A stretch of 7,000 bases of DNA from an uncultured Prevotellaceae bacterium (GTDB lineage: Bacteria > Bacteroidota > Bacteroidia > Bacteroidales > Bacteroidaceae), in NCBI GenBank assembly GCA_902775075.1, contig CACYKX010000165.1:1-7000 (forward strand), written 5' to 3'. Positions within the stretch are counted from its first letter, which is position 1. Every line of letters starts with the position of its first letter. A program made the position numbers and the translations under genes. The notes beneath the pieces were generated by a model, which was not told the DNA's origin, searched no databases, and saw only the letters and a list, made by a program, of their open reading frames with translations. Shown in pieces: positions 1 to 6,931 of the stretch.

Positions 1-1
1 C

Positions 2-313
2 GTGAAACGCATCATGGAGGCTTGCCAAAAGAGAGGTGTAGCAGCACCAACATGGACTGTCAATGGTGGCTTTGTTGTGGTGACATTTATGAGACCTGCA
101 AAGAGTGGCACTCAAGATGTTACTCAAGGAGATTCTCTTGATGGAAAAATAGAGAAGGCAATTAAAGATAATTTTAATGTTACCACAGAAGATTTGGCGA
201 AACATTTTGGGGTTACCTCAATGACCATCAAGCGCCACCTTGTCAAAATGCCACATATTCGTTATGTAGGTAGTGGTTATAGTGGTCATTGGGAGGTACT
301 TGACCAAGAGTAA
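2..313 (+). CDS. RecG-like/AlbA-type ATP-binding transcriptional regulator, C-terminal fragment (5'-truncated by window edge)
   Basis: Only the last ~103 codons are visible. The frame is open to the window edge, so the true start lies outside and the GTG at position 2 is an internal valine codon. The first ~35 residues (KRIMEACQKRGV...GGFVVVTFMRP) match the end of the RecG-C-like ATPase module. In the family this module follows an AlbA_2 (divergent AAA_4) DNA-binding domain in 'putative transcriptional regulator / RecG-like helicase' proteins. Residues ~48-100 form a winged helix-turn-helix: an IEKAIKDN helix, then TTEDLAKHFGVTSMTIKRHL as the HTH, then a GYSGHWEV wing. The family is common and multicopy in Bacteroidota; its members are mostly uncharacterised DNA-binding regulators and not true RecG helicases. 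The gene ends in TAA and converges on dnaK across a shared hairpin. The domain call is solid for the visible part; the function of the whole protein is inferred. Confidence 0.75.
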   Translation: MKRIMEACQKRGVAAPTWTVNGGFVVVTFMRPAKSGTQDVTQGDSLDGKIEKAIKDNFNVTTEDLAKHFGVTSMTIKRHLVKMPHIRYVGSGYSGHWEVLDQE

Positions 314-341
314 AAACACCGGGGCGATTTACGATAATAAA

Positions 342-374
342 AAAGAGGTGCAGATTCATTGTCTGCACCTCTTT
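342..374. terminator. Bidirectional intrinsic terminator between the convergent regulator gene and dnaK
   Basis: A perfect 13-bp stem (342-354 paired with 362-374) encloses a 7-nt loop (TTCATTG). On the minus strand the stem ends in A/T pairs that run into TTATTAT, and on the plus strand into AATATATAAT. T-tracts are therefore short on both sides but present. It lies 20 nt past the dnaK stop codon and 28 nt past the stop of the plus-strand gene, so it can serve both. Confidence 0.85.
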
Positions 375-394
375 AATATATAATTAATCTATTT

Positions 395-2296
395 TTACTT
401 CACCTCCTCGAAGTCAGCATCCTGGATGTTATCATCCTGCTTTGGACCCTGCTGAGCACCATCCTGTGCGCCAGCCTGAGGACCTGCCTGCTGAGCACCC
501 TGATACATCTGCTGACTAGCAGCCTGCATTACAGTGTTCAAGTTGTTGATAGCATTGTCGATAGCGGTAACATCACCACTCTTATGAGCCTCTTTCAGCT
601 TGTTAAGAGCATCCTCAATACCTGGCTTCTTGTCTGCAGGGATCTTGTCACCATTATCCTTCAAGAAGTTCTCTGTGGTGAAGATCATAGAGTCAGCCTG
701 GTTCATCTTATCGATTCTCTCACGCTCCTTCTTATCGTTCTCAGCATTCTGCTCAGCTTCAGCCTTCATGCGCTTGATCTCCTCATCGCTCAAACCAGAT
801 GAAGCCTCAATGCGAATGCTCTGCTCCTTACCTGTTGCCTTATCCTTAGCACTTACGTTGAGGATACCGTTGGCATCGATATCGAAGGTTACCTCGATCT
901 GAGGAACACCACGACGTGCAGGAGCAATACCTGTCAAGTTGAACTGACCGATACTCTTGTTCTGTGCTGCCATTGGACGCTCACCCTGAAGTACGTGGAT
1001 GGTAACCTCTGTCTGGTTATCAGCAGCTGTAGAGAATACCTCGCTCTTCTTGCAAGGAATTGTTGTGTTAGCCTCGATAAGTTTGGTCATTACACCACCC
1101 ATAGTCTCGATACCAAGTGTCAATGGGGTAACGTCGAGCAATACGATGTTGCCAACACCCTCTTCCTTGTTAAGAACGGCACCCTGGATAGCTGCACCAA
1201 CTGCAACAACCTCGTCTGGGTTAACACCCTTAGAAGGCTCTTTGCCGAAGTAGTTCTTTACCAAAGTCTGAACGGCAGGGATACGAGAGCTACCACCTAC
1301 GAGGATAACTTCGTCGATATCTGAAGTTGAAAGTTTTGCGTCACGGATAGCATTCTGGCATGGTACAAGACAAGCCTGGATCAGGTCGTGTGCCAACTGC
1401 TCGAACTGTGAACGGGTCAAAGTCTTAACCAAGTGCTTTGGTACACCGCCCTCTGCTGTGATATATGGCAAGTTGATCTCAGTAGAAGTAGAAGAACTCA
1501 ACTCGATCTTAGCCTTCTCTGCAGCTTCCTTCAAACGCTGCATTGCCATAGGGTCTTTGCTCAAGTCGATACCCTCGTCAGCCTTGAAACCATCGATCAA
1601 CCAGTTGATGATTACACGGTCGAAGTCATCACCACCGAGGTGAGTATCACCATTAGTAGAAAGAACCTCGAATACACCACCACCGAAGTTCAAGATAGAG
1701 ATATCGAAAGTACCACCACCAAGGTCGAATACTGCGATGTTCATATCTTTGTCGTTCTTGTCTACACCATAAGCAAGTGCAGCAGCAGTTGGCTCGTTTA
1801 CGATACGCTGAACGTTAAGACCAGCAATCTGACCAGCCTCCTTAGTAGCCTGACGCTGAGAATCAGAGAAGTAAGCAGGTACTGTGATGACAGCATCGGT
1901 AACTTCCTGACCAAGATAATCCTCTGCGGTCTTCTTCATCTTCTGAAGAACCATTGCAGAAATCTCCTGTGGAGTATATTTGCGGTCATCGATCTGTACA
2001 CGTGGGTAACCATTCTCGTTGATTACGGTGTAAGGCATTGACTCAGCCTCTTTCTTTGACTGCTCATAAGTCTCACCCATGAAACGCTTGATAGAGTAGA
2101 TGGTCTTTGTAGGGTTAGTGATAGCCTGACGCTTTGCAGGGTCACCGATCTTACGCTCGCCGCCATCTACGAAACCGATAACAGAAGGAGTAGTACGTTT
2201 ACCCTCGCTGTTAGCGATTACAGTAGGTTCGTTACCTTCGAATACAGCAACACAACTGTTTGTAGTACCTAAGTCGATTCCAATAATCTTTCCCAT
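395..2296 (-). CDS. dnaK: Molecular chaperone DnaK (Hsp70)
   Basis: This is the ATP-dependent cytosolic Hsp70 chaperone that binds exposed hydrophobic peptides, working with DnaJ and GrpE. The protein is 633 aa, close to the 638 aa of E. coli DnaK. The nucleotide-binding domain spans ~1-383: phosphate-1 motif IDLGTTNS at 7-14, K70, phosphate-2 DLGGGTFD at 191-198 (T196 corresponds to E. coli T199), and the third Hsp70 signature [10 protein letters not shown] at 331-340. The interdomain linker VLLDVTP is at ~385-391, the beta substrate-binding domain runs ~392-502, and the helical lid ~503-600. A Gln/Ala/Gly-rich disordered tail (~594-620) ends in DADFEEVK, the usual bacterial EEVK-type terminus. 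The ATG was chosen because the mature protein begins [10 protein letters not shown], as in the family. The leader is A-rich with no Shine-Dalgarno. grpE and dnaJ are not adjacent, and terminators on both sides suggest a single-gene transcript. No residue looks abnormal. Confidence 0.98.
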   Translation of the reverse strand: MGKIIGIDLGTTNSCVAVFEGNEPTVIANSEGKRTTPSVIGFVDGGERKIGDPAKRQAITNPTKTIYSIKRFMGETYEQSKKEAESMPYTVINENGYPRVQIDDRKYTPQEISAMVLQKMKKTAEDYLGQEVTDAVITVPAYFSDSQRQATKEAGQIAGLNVQRIVNEPTAAALAYGVDKNDKDMNIAVFDLGGGTFDISILNFGGGVFEVLSTNGDTHLGGDDFDRVIINWLIDGFKADEGIDLSKDPMAMQRLKEAAEKAKIELSSSTSTEINLPYITAEGGVPKHLVKTLTRSQFEQLAHDLIQACLVPCQNAIRDAKLSTSDIDEVILVGGSSRIPAVQTLVKNYFGKEPSKGVNPDEVVAVGAAIQGAVLNKEEGVGNIVLLDVTPLTLGIETMGGVMTKLIEANTTIPCKKSEVFSTAADNQTEVTIHVLQGERPMAAQNKSIGQFNLTGIAPARRGVPQIEVTFDIDANGILNVSAKDKATGKEQSIRIEASSGLSDEEIKRMKAEAEQNAENDKKERERIDKMNQADSMIFTTENFLKDNGDKIPADKKPGIEDALNKLKEAHKSGDVTAIDNAINNLNTVMQAASQQMYQGAQQAGPQAGAQDGAQQGPKQDDNIQDADFEEVK

Positions 2297-2340
2297 AATT
2301 GTATTTTCTTTTTTGTTATTATTCTATTATTAATATATGT

Positions 2341-2386
2341 GCGGGTTGATCCGCGAACATTTAGATAATAACAAACCATGTGCCAA
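2341..2386 (-). promoter_or_regulatory. Tentative dnaK promoter and 5' leader with small dyad
   Basis: The 100 nt between the recA terminator and the dnaK ATG must hold the dnaK promoter unless it reads through from recA. The best match, read on the minus strand, is TTG (2386-2384), a 20-nt gap, then TAAATGTT (2363-2356). This is an imperfect TAnnTTTG box with two mismatches. Just downstream, GCGG (2341-2344) can pair with CCGC (2351-2354) around a 6-nt loop, near the expected transcript start. No CIRCE operator (TTAGCACTC-N9-GAGTGCTAA) is present, so HrcA control is not supported. The remainder of the leader (2297-2340) is A/T-rich and unstructured. Confidence 0.3.
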
Positions 2387-2399
2387 TAGGGGAAGAAGT

Positions 2400-2427
2400 A
2401 AAAAAGGTGTGACAAGTTGTCACACCT
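2400..2427 (-). terminator. Intrinsic terminator of the recA operon
   Basis: A 10-bp perfect stem, AGGTGTGACA (2405-2414) with TGTCACACCT (2418-2427), encloses a 3-nt loop. Read on the minus strand it is followed by six T residues (2405-2400). It begins 15 nt after the recA stop codon, which marks the 3' end of the recA transcript and separates it from dnaK. Confidence 0.92.
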
Positions 2428-2442
2428 CTGTATATTTGTCGT

Positions 2443-3480
2443 TTATTTCTCTGCTCTTGCAGCGATAGCTTCTTTGATTCTCTTTTCCAGTTCCTCGCAG
2501 AGCTCTGGGTTATCTTTGAGCAGATTTTTTGTTGCTTCACGTCCTTGTGCCAACTTGGCGCCATTATAGCTGAACCAACTACCGCTCTTTTGTACAAGAT
2601 CGTATTCTACGCCTAAGTCGAGAATCTCGCCAACCTTGTTGATACCCTCGCCGAAGGTGATTTCGAATTCTGCTTTGCGGAAAGGAGGGGCAACCTTATT
2701 CTTGACAACTTTCACGCGAACTTGGTTTCCTAAGATCTGGTCGCCATCCTTGATAGAGGTGACACGGCGAATGTCAAGACGTACCGAAGAATAGAATTTC
2801 AGTGCGTTACCACCTGTAGTGGTCTCCGGATTGCCAAACATGACACCGATCTTCTCACGCAACTGGTTGATGAAGATACATGTGGTGTTGGTCTTGGAAA
2901 TCGTAGAGGTAAGCTTGCGCAAAGCCTGACTCATCAAACGAGCCTGCAAACCTACTCTGTTGTCACCCATGTCACCCTCGATTTCAGCCTTTGGAGTAAG
3001 TGCTGCCACAGAGTCCACTACCAAGATGTCGATGGCAGATGAACTGATGAGCTGGTCAGCGATCTGCAAAGCCTGTTCGCCGTTGTCAGGTTGTGAGATG
3101 AAAAGGTTTTCCACGTCTACACCCAGTTTCTCGGCATAGAAGCGGTCGAAAGCATGCTCAGCATCGATGAAGGCAGCGATACCACCATTCTTCTGTGCTT
3201 CGGCAATGGCATGGATAGCCAAGGTCGTTTTACCAGAAGACTCAGGACCATAGATTTCAATGATTCTGCCACGAGGGTAACCACCTACACCGAGAGCGAT
3301 GTCGAGGCTGAGGCTACCGGTAGGAATCACGTCCACATCTTCAACCTTCTCATCACCTAATTTCATGATAGAGCCCTTACCGAAGTCTTTTTCGATCTTC
3401 GACATGGCTGCTTGCAGCGCCTTCAGTTTGCCTTCTTTGTCGGCCTTGTTGGCTGCTGCATTTTCTGTATCTTTTGCCAT
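2443..3480 (-). CDS. recA: Recombinase RecA
   Basis: RecA is the DNA-dependent ATPase that forms filaments on single-stranded DNA, drives strand exchange in homologous recombination and acts as co-protease in the SOS response. The protein is 345 aa, normal for the family (E. coli 353). Walker [10 protein letters not shown] is at 78-86, the catalytic glutamate is E108 in FIDAEHAFD, and Walker [10 protein letters not shown] is at 153-161. The L1-loop region EIEGDMGDN is at ~166-174. The L2 region follows the [15 protein letters not shown] motif and leads into [12 protein letters not shown]. The C-terminal domain carries [13 protein letters not shown] and a basic end. The first ~18 residues are a polar, variable extension; the ATG is followed by the usual MAK start. 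The gap to the upstream dehydrogenase gene is 18 nt, so co-transcription is very likely. No promoter box, Shine-Dalgarno or recognisable LexA-type box is visible in that gap. Confidence 0.99.
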   Translation of the reverse strand: MAKDTENAAANKADKEGKLKALQAAMSKIEKDFGKGSIMKLGDEKVEDVDVIPTGSLSLDIALGVGGYPRGRIIEIYGPESSGKTTLAIHAIAEAQKNGGIAAFIDAEHAFDRFYAEKLGVDVENLFISQPDNGEQALQIADQLISSSAIDILVVDSVAALTPKAEIEGDMGDNRVGLQARLMSQALRKLTSTISKTNTTCIFINQLREKIGVMFGNPETTTGGNALKFYSSVRLDIRRVTSIKDGDQILGNQVRVKVVKNKVAPPFRKAEFEITFGEGINKVGEILDLGVEYDLVQKSGSWFSYNGAKLAQGREATKNLLKDNPELCEELEKRIKEAIAARAEK

Positions 3481-3498
3481 TTCTTATTCTAATCTATA

Positions 3499-4737
3499 TT
3501 ATAGTTCTATGTCTTTGTCAAATTCCTCGTGCCAAGGCAATCCCTGTTTGTTGAGTTGCTCCATGAATGGATCCGGATCGAATTCCTCCACGTTCCAAAC
3601 TCCAGGTTTCTTCCAGATGCCTTTGAGGAACATCATTGCACCGATCATGGCAGGAACACCGGTGGTGTAGCTTACACCCTGCATACCGGTCTCCTGATAA
3701 GCTTCCTGATGCTTACAGTTATTATATATATAATAGGTGTGCTCCTTGCCATCCTTAAGTCCGCGAATACGACAACCGATAGAAGTCTCTCCGTCGTAGT
3801 TCTCGCCAAGATCCTGAGGGTTAGGCAACACAGCCTTGAGGAACTGCAGCGGAACAATCTTCACCTTCACAGTCTTACCTGAACCATCCGCCAAAGGAGC
3901 CTCATATTCCACCTCATCGATACGACTCATACCCAAGTTTTGGATGCAGTCGAGATAAGTAAGATACTGCTGACCAAATGTCATCCAAAAACGACCACGC
4001 TTGATGGTAGGATAGTTCTTGACCAAACTCTCCAACTCCTCGTGGTGCATCAGATAGCTCTCGCGACCACCGATGTTAGGGTAGGTGAGCTCCTTGTGAA
4101 TCTCCAGAGGCTCAGTCTCAATCCATTTACCATCTTCGTAATAAAGACCCTTCTGAGTGATCTCGCGGATGTTGATTTCCGGATTAAAGTTTGTGGCAAA
4201 AGCCTTATGGTGATTACCGGCATTGCAGTCTACAATGTCGAGATACTGTATCTCGTCGAAATGATGCTTAGCAGCATAAGCGGTGAAGATGCCCGATACG
4301 CCCGGGTCGAATCCACAACCTAAGATAGCGGTGAGACCAGCCTGTTCGAATTTCTCCTTGTAAGCCCACTGCCAAGAATACTCAAAGTGAGCCTCGTCCT
4401 TAGGTTCGTAGTTGGCTGTGTCCAGATAGTTGCATCCGCATGCCAAACAAGCATCCATGATTGTAAGATCCTGATATGGCAAAGCCAAGTTGATGACCAA
4501 TTCTGGTTTATAGTCATTGAAAAGTGTCTTAAGCTGTTCTACATCATCAGCGTCGACCTCAGCAGTCTTGATGTTCATCTTATAGCCTTTGTCATGGATA
4601 GACTTGACAAGACGGTCACATTTAGCCTTATGATGGCTTGCGATCATTAACTCTGTGAAAACATCAGCATTCTGAACGATTTTGAATGCTGCTACGGTAG
4701 CAACGCCACCAGCTCCAATCATTAAAACTCTTCCCAT
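3499..4737 (-). CDS. Carboxynorspermidine/carboxyspermidine dehydrogenase (saccharopine dehydrogenase family)
   Basis: The predicted role is NADPH-dependent reductive condensation of aspartate-beta-semialdehyde with putrescine or diaminopropane, giving carboxyspermidine or carboxynorspermidine. This is the first committed step of the alternative spermidine pathway; the partner decarboxylase (NspC-type) is not in this window. The 412-aa length matches the ~400-415 aa of characterised CANSDH/CASDH enzymes. An N-terminal Rossmann fold carries GAGGVA at 8-13. Family motifs recalled from the Vibrio enzyme follow: SIHDK (46-50), ILGCGFDPGVS (138-148), DCNAGNH (170-176), FATNFNPE (180-187), SYTTGVPA (356-363) and EEFDPDPF (384-391). 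Automated annotation often calls it only 'saccharopine dehydrogenase', but the motif pattern fits the polyamine branch better than lysine metabolism. It lies 37 nt after the hypothetical gene and 18 nt before recA, on the same strand, which suggests one operon. The putrescine-versus-diaminopropane preference cannot be read from the sequence; spermidine synthesis is inferred from known gut Bacteroidota physiology. Confidence 0.88.
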   Translation of the reverse strand: MGRVLMIGAGGVATVAAFKIVQNADVFTELMIASHHKAKCDRLVKSIHDKGYKMNIKTAEVDADDVEQLKTLFNDYKPELVINLALPYQDLTIMDACLACGCNYLDTANYEPKDEAHFEYSWQWAYKEKFEQAGLTAILGCGFDPGVSGIFTAYAAKHHFDEIQYLDIVDCNAGNHHKAFATNFNPEINIREITQKGLYYEDGKWIETEPLEIHKELTYPNIGGRESYLMHHEELESLVKNYPTIKRGRFWMTFGQQYLTYLDCIQNLGMSRIDEVEYEAPLADGSGKTVKVKIVPLQFLKAVLPNPQDLGENYDGETSIGCRIRGLKDGKEHTYYIYNNCKHQEAYQETGMQGVSYTTGVPAMIGAMMFLKGIWKKPGVWNVEEFDPDPFMEQLNKQGLPWHEEFDKDIEL

Positions 4738-4774
4738 TTTTCTTGTAGATATAGGTATGAAAATTGTTTGGTTT

Positions 4775-5374
4775 CTATTTTATTTCGTCAGCACGAATAC
4801 CGAGAGCACTCATCAGAGAATAGCCCAGTATCTCCTGTTTAAAGTTTCCGCCAGGCATTGGCTGCATGGCAAACATGGTGATATGCTTGTCTTCATCCAC
4901 ATTGCGCAGCGTGTCGCGCAGTCTGTCGTAGATGTCGCCTTCCTCACCGTTCGGGATGATCATCACGCGATTCACCTCATCGTGGTTGCATACCGTCTTC
5001 ACGATGTCGAGCATATACTCGTCTTTGCTTGCTATATCATTGATGGCGAAAGCGTTGACGATAAATTCTCCGAGTTCCTTGTCCTCGAAAGCCTGAGCAT
5101 TAAGTTCCTTCTCATAGTCAGAAGGTTGGAAGTTCTCCATCTTCTTGTTCTTGGCCTCGTGGATCAGTACCACCTGCGTCTCATGCTTCTTGCCTTTGTT
5201 TCTCAATCCTCCGTCGAGGGCAATGCAGACAGCCCACTGACTAAGGTCAGCCTGAGGAATTTTCCGACCGATTATTCGCTCGAACTGAACACTCAGCATA
5301 AAAGCCACATGGTCGATGTAGTCAGCATCGGCGATGATAACATTTTCGCTTAGTTTGATATTCTCTTCATTCAT
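4775..5374 (-). CDS. Conserved hypothetical protein, ~199 aa (possibly the family annotated DUF6621 in Bacteroidota)
   Basis: I do not recognise a function. The chosen start (ATG at 5374-5372) gives a 199-aa soluble protein beginning MNEENIKLSENVIIADADYID. The frame stays open upstream to an ATG at 5506, but those 44 residues are unlikely to be protein: they lie across a strong promoter box (5387-5380) and have atypical composition. No signal peptide or membrane segment is visible. Hydrophobic strands alternate with helices: VIIADADYI (12-20), VCIALDGG (49-56), TQVVLIHEA (66-74), NRVMIIPN (135-142) and ITMFAMQPM (165-173). This looks like an alpha/beta fold. Acidic residues sit at strand ends (D16, D18, D21, D54). 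The DUF6621 label is from memory and unverified. It is the first gene of a likely three-gene cluster with the polyamine dehydrogenase and recA, and it is divergent from nhaD. The stop codon is TAG. Confidence 0.75.
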   Translation of the reverse strand: MNEENIKLSENVIIADADYIDHVAFMLSVQFERIIGRKIPQADLSQWAVCIALDGGLRNKGKKHETQVVLIHEAKNKKMENFQPSDYEKELNAQAFEDKELGEFIVNAFAINDIASKDEYMLDIVKTVCNHDEVNRVMIIPNGEEGDIYDRLRDTLRNVDEDKHITMFAMQPMPGGNFKQEILGYSLMSALGIRADEIK

Positions 5375-5379
5375 AGTTG

Positions 5380-5408
5380 CAAATATACGAAAAAAAAACG
5401 AATGCAAA
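5380..5408 (-). promoter_or_regulatory. Bacteroidota-type promoter for the hypothetical-CANSDH-recA operon
   Basis: Read on the minus strand, a -33 element TTTG (5408-5405) is followed by a 17-nt spacer and a perfect TAnnTTTG -7 element, TATATTTG (5387-5380). The spacer contains nine consecutive T (5398-5390). Only 5 nt separate the -7 box from the ATG at 5374, so the expected transcript start falls at or within a base or two of the start codon. The transcript should be leaderless or nearly so. A weaker alternative -7 box, TATGTTTT, lies ~25 nt upstream and would give a short leader. No promoter-like box is visible in the 37-nt and 18-nt gaps further down the operon. Confidence 0.7.
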
Positions 5409-5428
5409 ACATAGAGCCATCTTATTTC

Positions 5429-5459
5429 TTGTTTTTCTCGAAAGAAAAGTGTATCTTTG
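5429..5459 (+). promoter_or_regulatory. nhaD promoter (Bacteroidota-type)
   Basis: A -33 element TTG (5429-5431) is followed by a 20-nt spacer and a perfect -7 element TATCTTTG (5452-5459). The expected transcript start is ~5464-5466, which leaves a ~46-nt leader before the nhaD ATG. The spacer holds an inverted repeat, TTTTCT (5433-5438) / AGAAAA (5443-5448). The leader is A-rich with no Shine-Dalgarno sequence, as is usual in this phylum. Confidence 0.75.
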
Positions 5460-5465
5460 CTCGCG

Positions 5466-5483
5466 AATTCAGAAAATTCAGAA
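5466..5483 (+). repeat. 9-bp perfect tandem direct repeat in the nhaD leader
   Basis: AATTCAGAA occurs twice back to back (5466-5474 and 5475-5483), starting at or just after the predicted nhaD transcript start. It could be a regulator half-site pair or a replication-slippage duplication; the sequence alone does not tell which. Confidence 0.6.
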
Positions 5484-5511
5484 ATACTAAAATATAACAC
5501 TAACATAAAAA

Positions 5512-6879
5512 ATGAGCACGATTACTATTGCGATTATTTCAGCTTTCGTTTTGGGCTATTTCTTTATAGCCATCGAGAGCATTACCAAGATCAATAAAGC
5601 AGCCATTGCCTTGTTGATGTTTGTAGTCTGTTGGACGATCTATATGATTGCCCCGTCCAGTTATCTTCCGGGAGTTGCTCCTGATCAGATAGCCATTACC
5701 GTAAGCGACATCATCGAGAAACACCTCGGTAGCACCTCTACCACCTTGTTCTTCCTGATGGGAGCGATGACCATTGTGGAGATCGTAGACCAGAATGGCG
5801 GTTTCGACTGGGTACGTCGCGTGATGAAGACCAAGAGCAAGAAGAGTTTGTTGTGGAAGATAGCCTTCATGACCTTTATCTTATCAGCGATCCTCGATAA
5901 CCTGACAACTTCCATCGTGATGATCATGATTCTTCGTAAACTCGTCAAGGAGCGTAAGGATCGTATCATATATGCTTCGTTGGTTATCATCGCAGCCAAC
6001 TCCGGTGGTGCTTTCTCACCGATTGGTGATGTGACGACGATTATGCTTTGGAACAAAGGTCTGATCACGGCAGCAGGTGTCATCTCTGAGATTTTTATAC
6101 CATCGGTCATCTCCATGGTTATCCCTGCCGCTATCCTCTCTACTCAGTTGAAGGGAGAACTCGTAAATGAGAAAGACGCTCAACAGAACACGACATCAGC
6201 TCTTCCAGCAGAGTTCAATGATGTACAGCGCAAGGTTATCTTCTTTGTCGGAGTAGGCGGATTGATGTTCGTACCCGTATTCAAGAGTATCACCCATCTT
6301 CCTCCGTTTATCGGAATCCTATTGGTATTAGGAACATTATGGACCGTAACAGAATTATTCTATCGTAACCTCCATAAGCATGGTAACAAGAATGAGACAT
6401 TCGAGAAACGAGTGAACAATCTGTTGCGTCGAATCGATATGAGCACGATATTGTTCTTCCTCGGTATCCTGATGGCAGTAGCATGTTTGGAAGAAGTAGG
6501 CGTGTTGACAGCTTTAGGACAAGGTTTGAATAGCACATTCAACGGTAATCACTACATGGTGACAGGAATCATTGGTGTACTGTCAAGTATTGTAGATAAC
6601 GTACCATTGGTAGCCGGTTGCATGGGAATGTATCCAGTACAAGCAGTTGGTGATATGGCAGTAGACGGCATCTTCTGGCAGTTGTTAGCATATTGTGCCG
6701 GAGTAGGAGGCAGTATGTTGATTATCGGTAGTGCCGCCGGTGTCGTTGTCATGGGATTAGAGAAGATCACCTTTGGTTGGTATATGAAGCATGTATCCTT
6801 GATAGCTTTGCTTGGATACCTCGCCGGTATTCTTTCATATTGGGTGATTCGCACATTTATCTTTGCAACACCATTATAA
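5512..6879 (+). CDS. nhaD: Sodium:proton antiporter NhaD
   Basis: This is an inner-membrane Na+(Li+)/H+ exchanger of the NhaD family (ion transporter superfamily, ArsB/NhaD group), which expels sodium in exchange for protons. At 455 aa it has the family length, and about a dozen hydrophobic segments are visible (e.g. ~4-22, 30-48, 76-93, 118-140, 153-169, 190-213, 243-262, 266-285, 311-326, 351-372, 390-420, 428-450). Family signatures are LDNLTTS (128-134) and NSGGAFSPIGDVTT (163-176) in the first half, answered by VDNVPL (361-366) and GVGGSMLIIGSAAG (397-410) in the second half. These are the two pseudo-symmetric repeats, whose discontinuous helices carry the conserved ion-binding D/N/T residues. 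A charged loop at ~213-245 and a basic loop at ~285-308 separate the membrane segments. The ATG at 5512 directly precedes the first hydrophobic helix. The gene is transcribed alone, divergent from the recA operon, from its own promoter and to its own terminator. Nothing is truncated. Confidence 0.93.
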   Translation: MSTITIAIISAFVLGYFFIAIESITKINKAAIALLMFVVCWTIYMIAPSSYLPGVAPDQIAITVSDIIEKHLGSTSTTLFFLMGAMTIVEIVDQNGGFDWVRRVMKTKSKKSLLWKIAFMTFILSAILDNLTTSIVMIMILRKLVKERKDRIIYASLVIIAANSGGAFSPIGDVTTIMLWNKGLITAAGVISEIFIPSVISMVIPAAILSTQLKGELVNEKDAQQNTTSALPAEFNDVQRKVIFFVGVGGLMFVPVFKSITHLPPFIGILLVLGTLWTVTELFYRNLHKHGNKNETFEKRVNNLLRRIDMSTILFFLGILMAVACLEEVGVLTALGQGLNSTFNGNHYMVTGIIGVLSSIVDNVPLVAGCMGMYPVQAVGDMAVDGIFWQLLAYCAGVGGSMLIIGSAAGVVVMGLEKITFGWYMKHVSLIALLGYLAGILSYWVIRTFIFATPL

Positions 6880-6901
6880 GGAAAGCGAAATACGAAATAT
6901 G

Positions 6902-6931
6902 AAAAAGGTTGCTCATTGAGCAACCTTTTTT
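6902..6931 (+). terminator. Intrinsic terminator of nhaD
   Basis: The GC-containing stem GGTTGCTC (6907-6914) / GAGCAACC (6918-6925) has a 3-nt loop and is flanked by AAAAA (6902-6906) and TTTTTT (6926-6931). The pairing therefore extends to 13 bp and the plus-strand transcript ends in a T-run. It starts 22 nt after the nhaD stop codon. The A-run on the other side could also allow termination of a minus-strand transcript entering from beyond the window. Confidence 0.92.

Noticed and set aside
1433..2041. A 202-codon plus-strand open frame opposite dnaK
   Set aside because: It is exactly antisense to the strongly conserved dnaK coding sequence, whose codon bias keeps the opposite frame open. 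It has no promoter or ribosome site and its composition is odd. Long antisense frames on dnaK genes are a known artefact.
2405..2427. The near-palindrome TGTGACA...TGTCACA as an operator, e.g. CRP-like
   Set aside because: It lies just after the recA stop and is followed by a T-run on the recA strand, so a terminator explains it fully. It is also far from any -33/-7 box.
2361..2597. 78-codon minus-strand frame overlapping the recA 3' end
   Set aside because: It is out of frame with the conserved RecA C-terminus, runs through the recA terminator and has no promoter. It is a shadow frame.
3299..3670. Plus-strand open frame crossing the recA/dehydrogenase junction
   Set aside because: It is antisense to two well-supported genes, has low-complexity Ser/Leu-rich composition, and has no associated signals.
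3499..4737. Lysine-pathway saccharopine dehydrogenase
   Set aside because: The family name is shared, but the length and motifs (DCNAGNH, FATNFNPE, SYTTGVPA, DPDPF near the C-terminus) fit carboxy(nor)spermidine dehydrogenase. No lysine-degradation genes are nearby.
5375..5506. N-terminal extension of the hypothetical protein to 243 aa
   Set aside because: The extra 44 codons lie over a perfect -33/-7 promoter on the same strand, and over the nhaD promoter on the other. The internal ATG gives a better start just before a plausible first beta strand.
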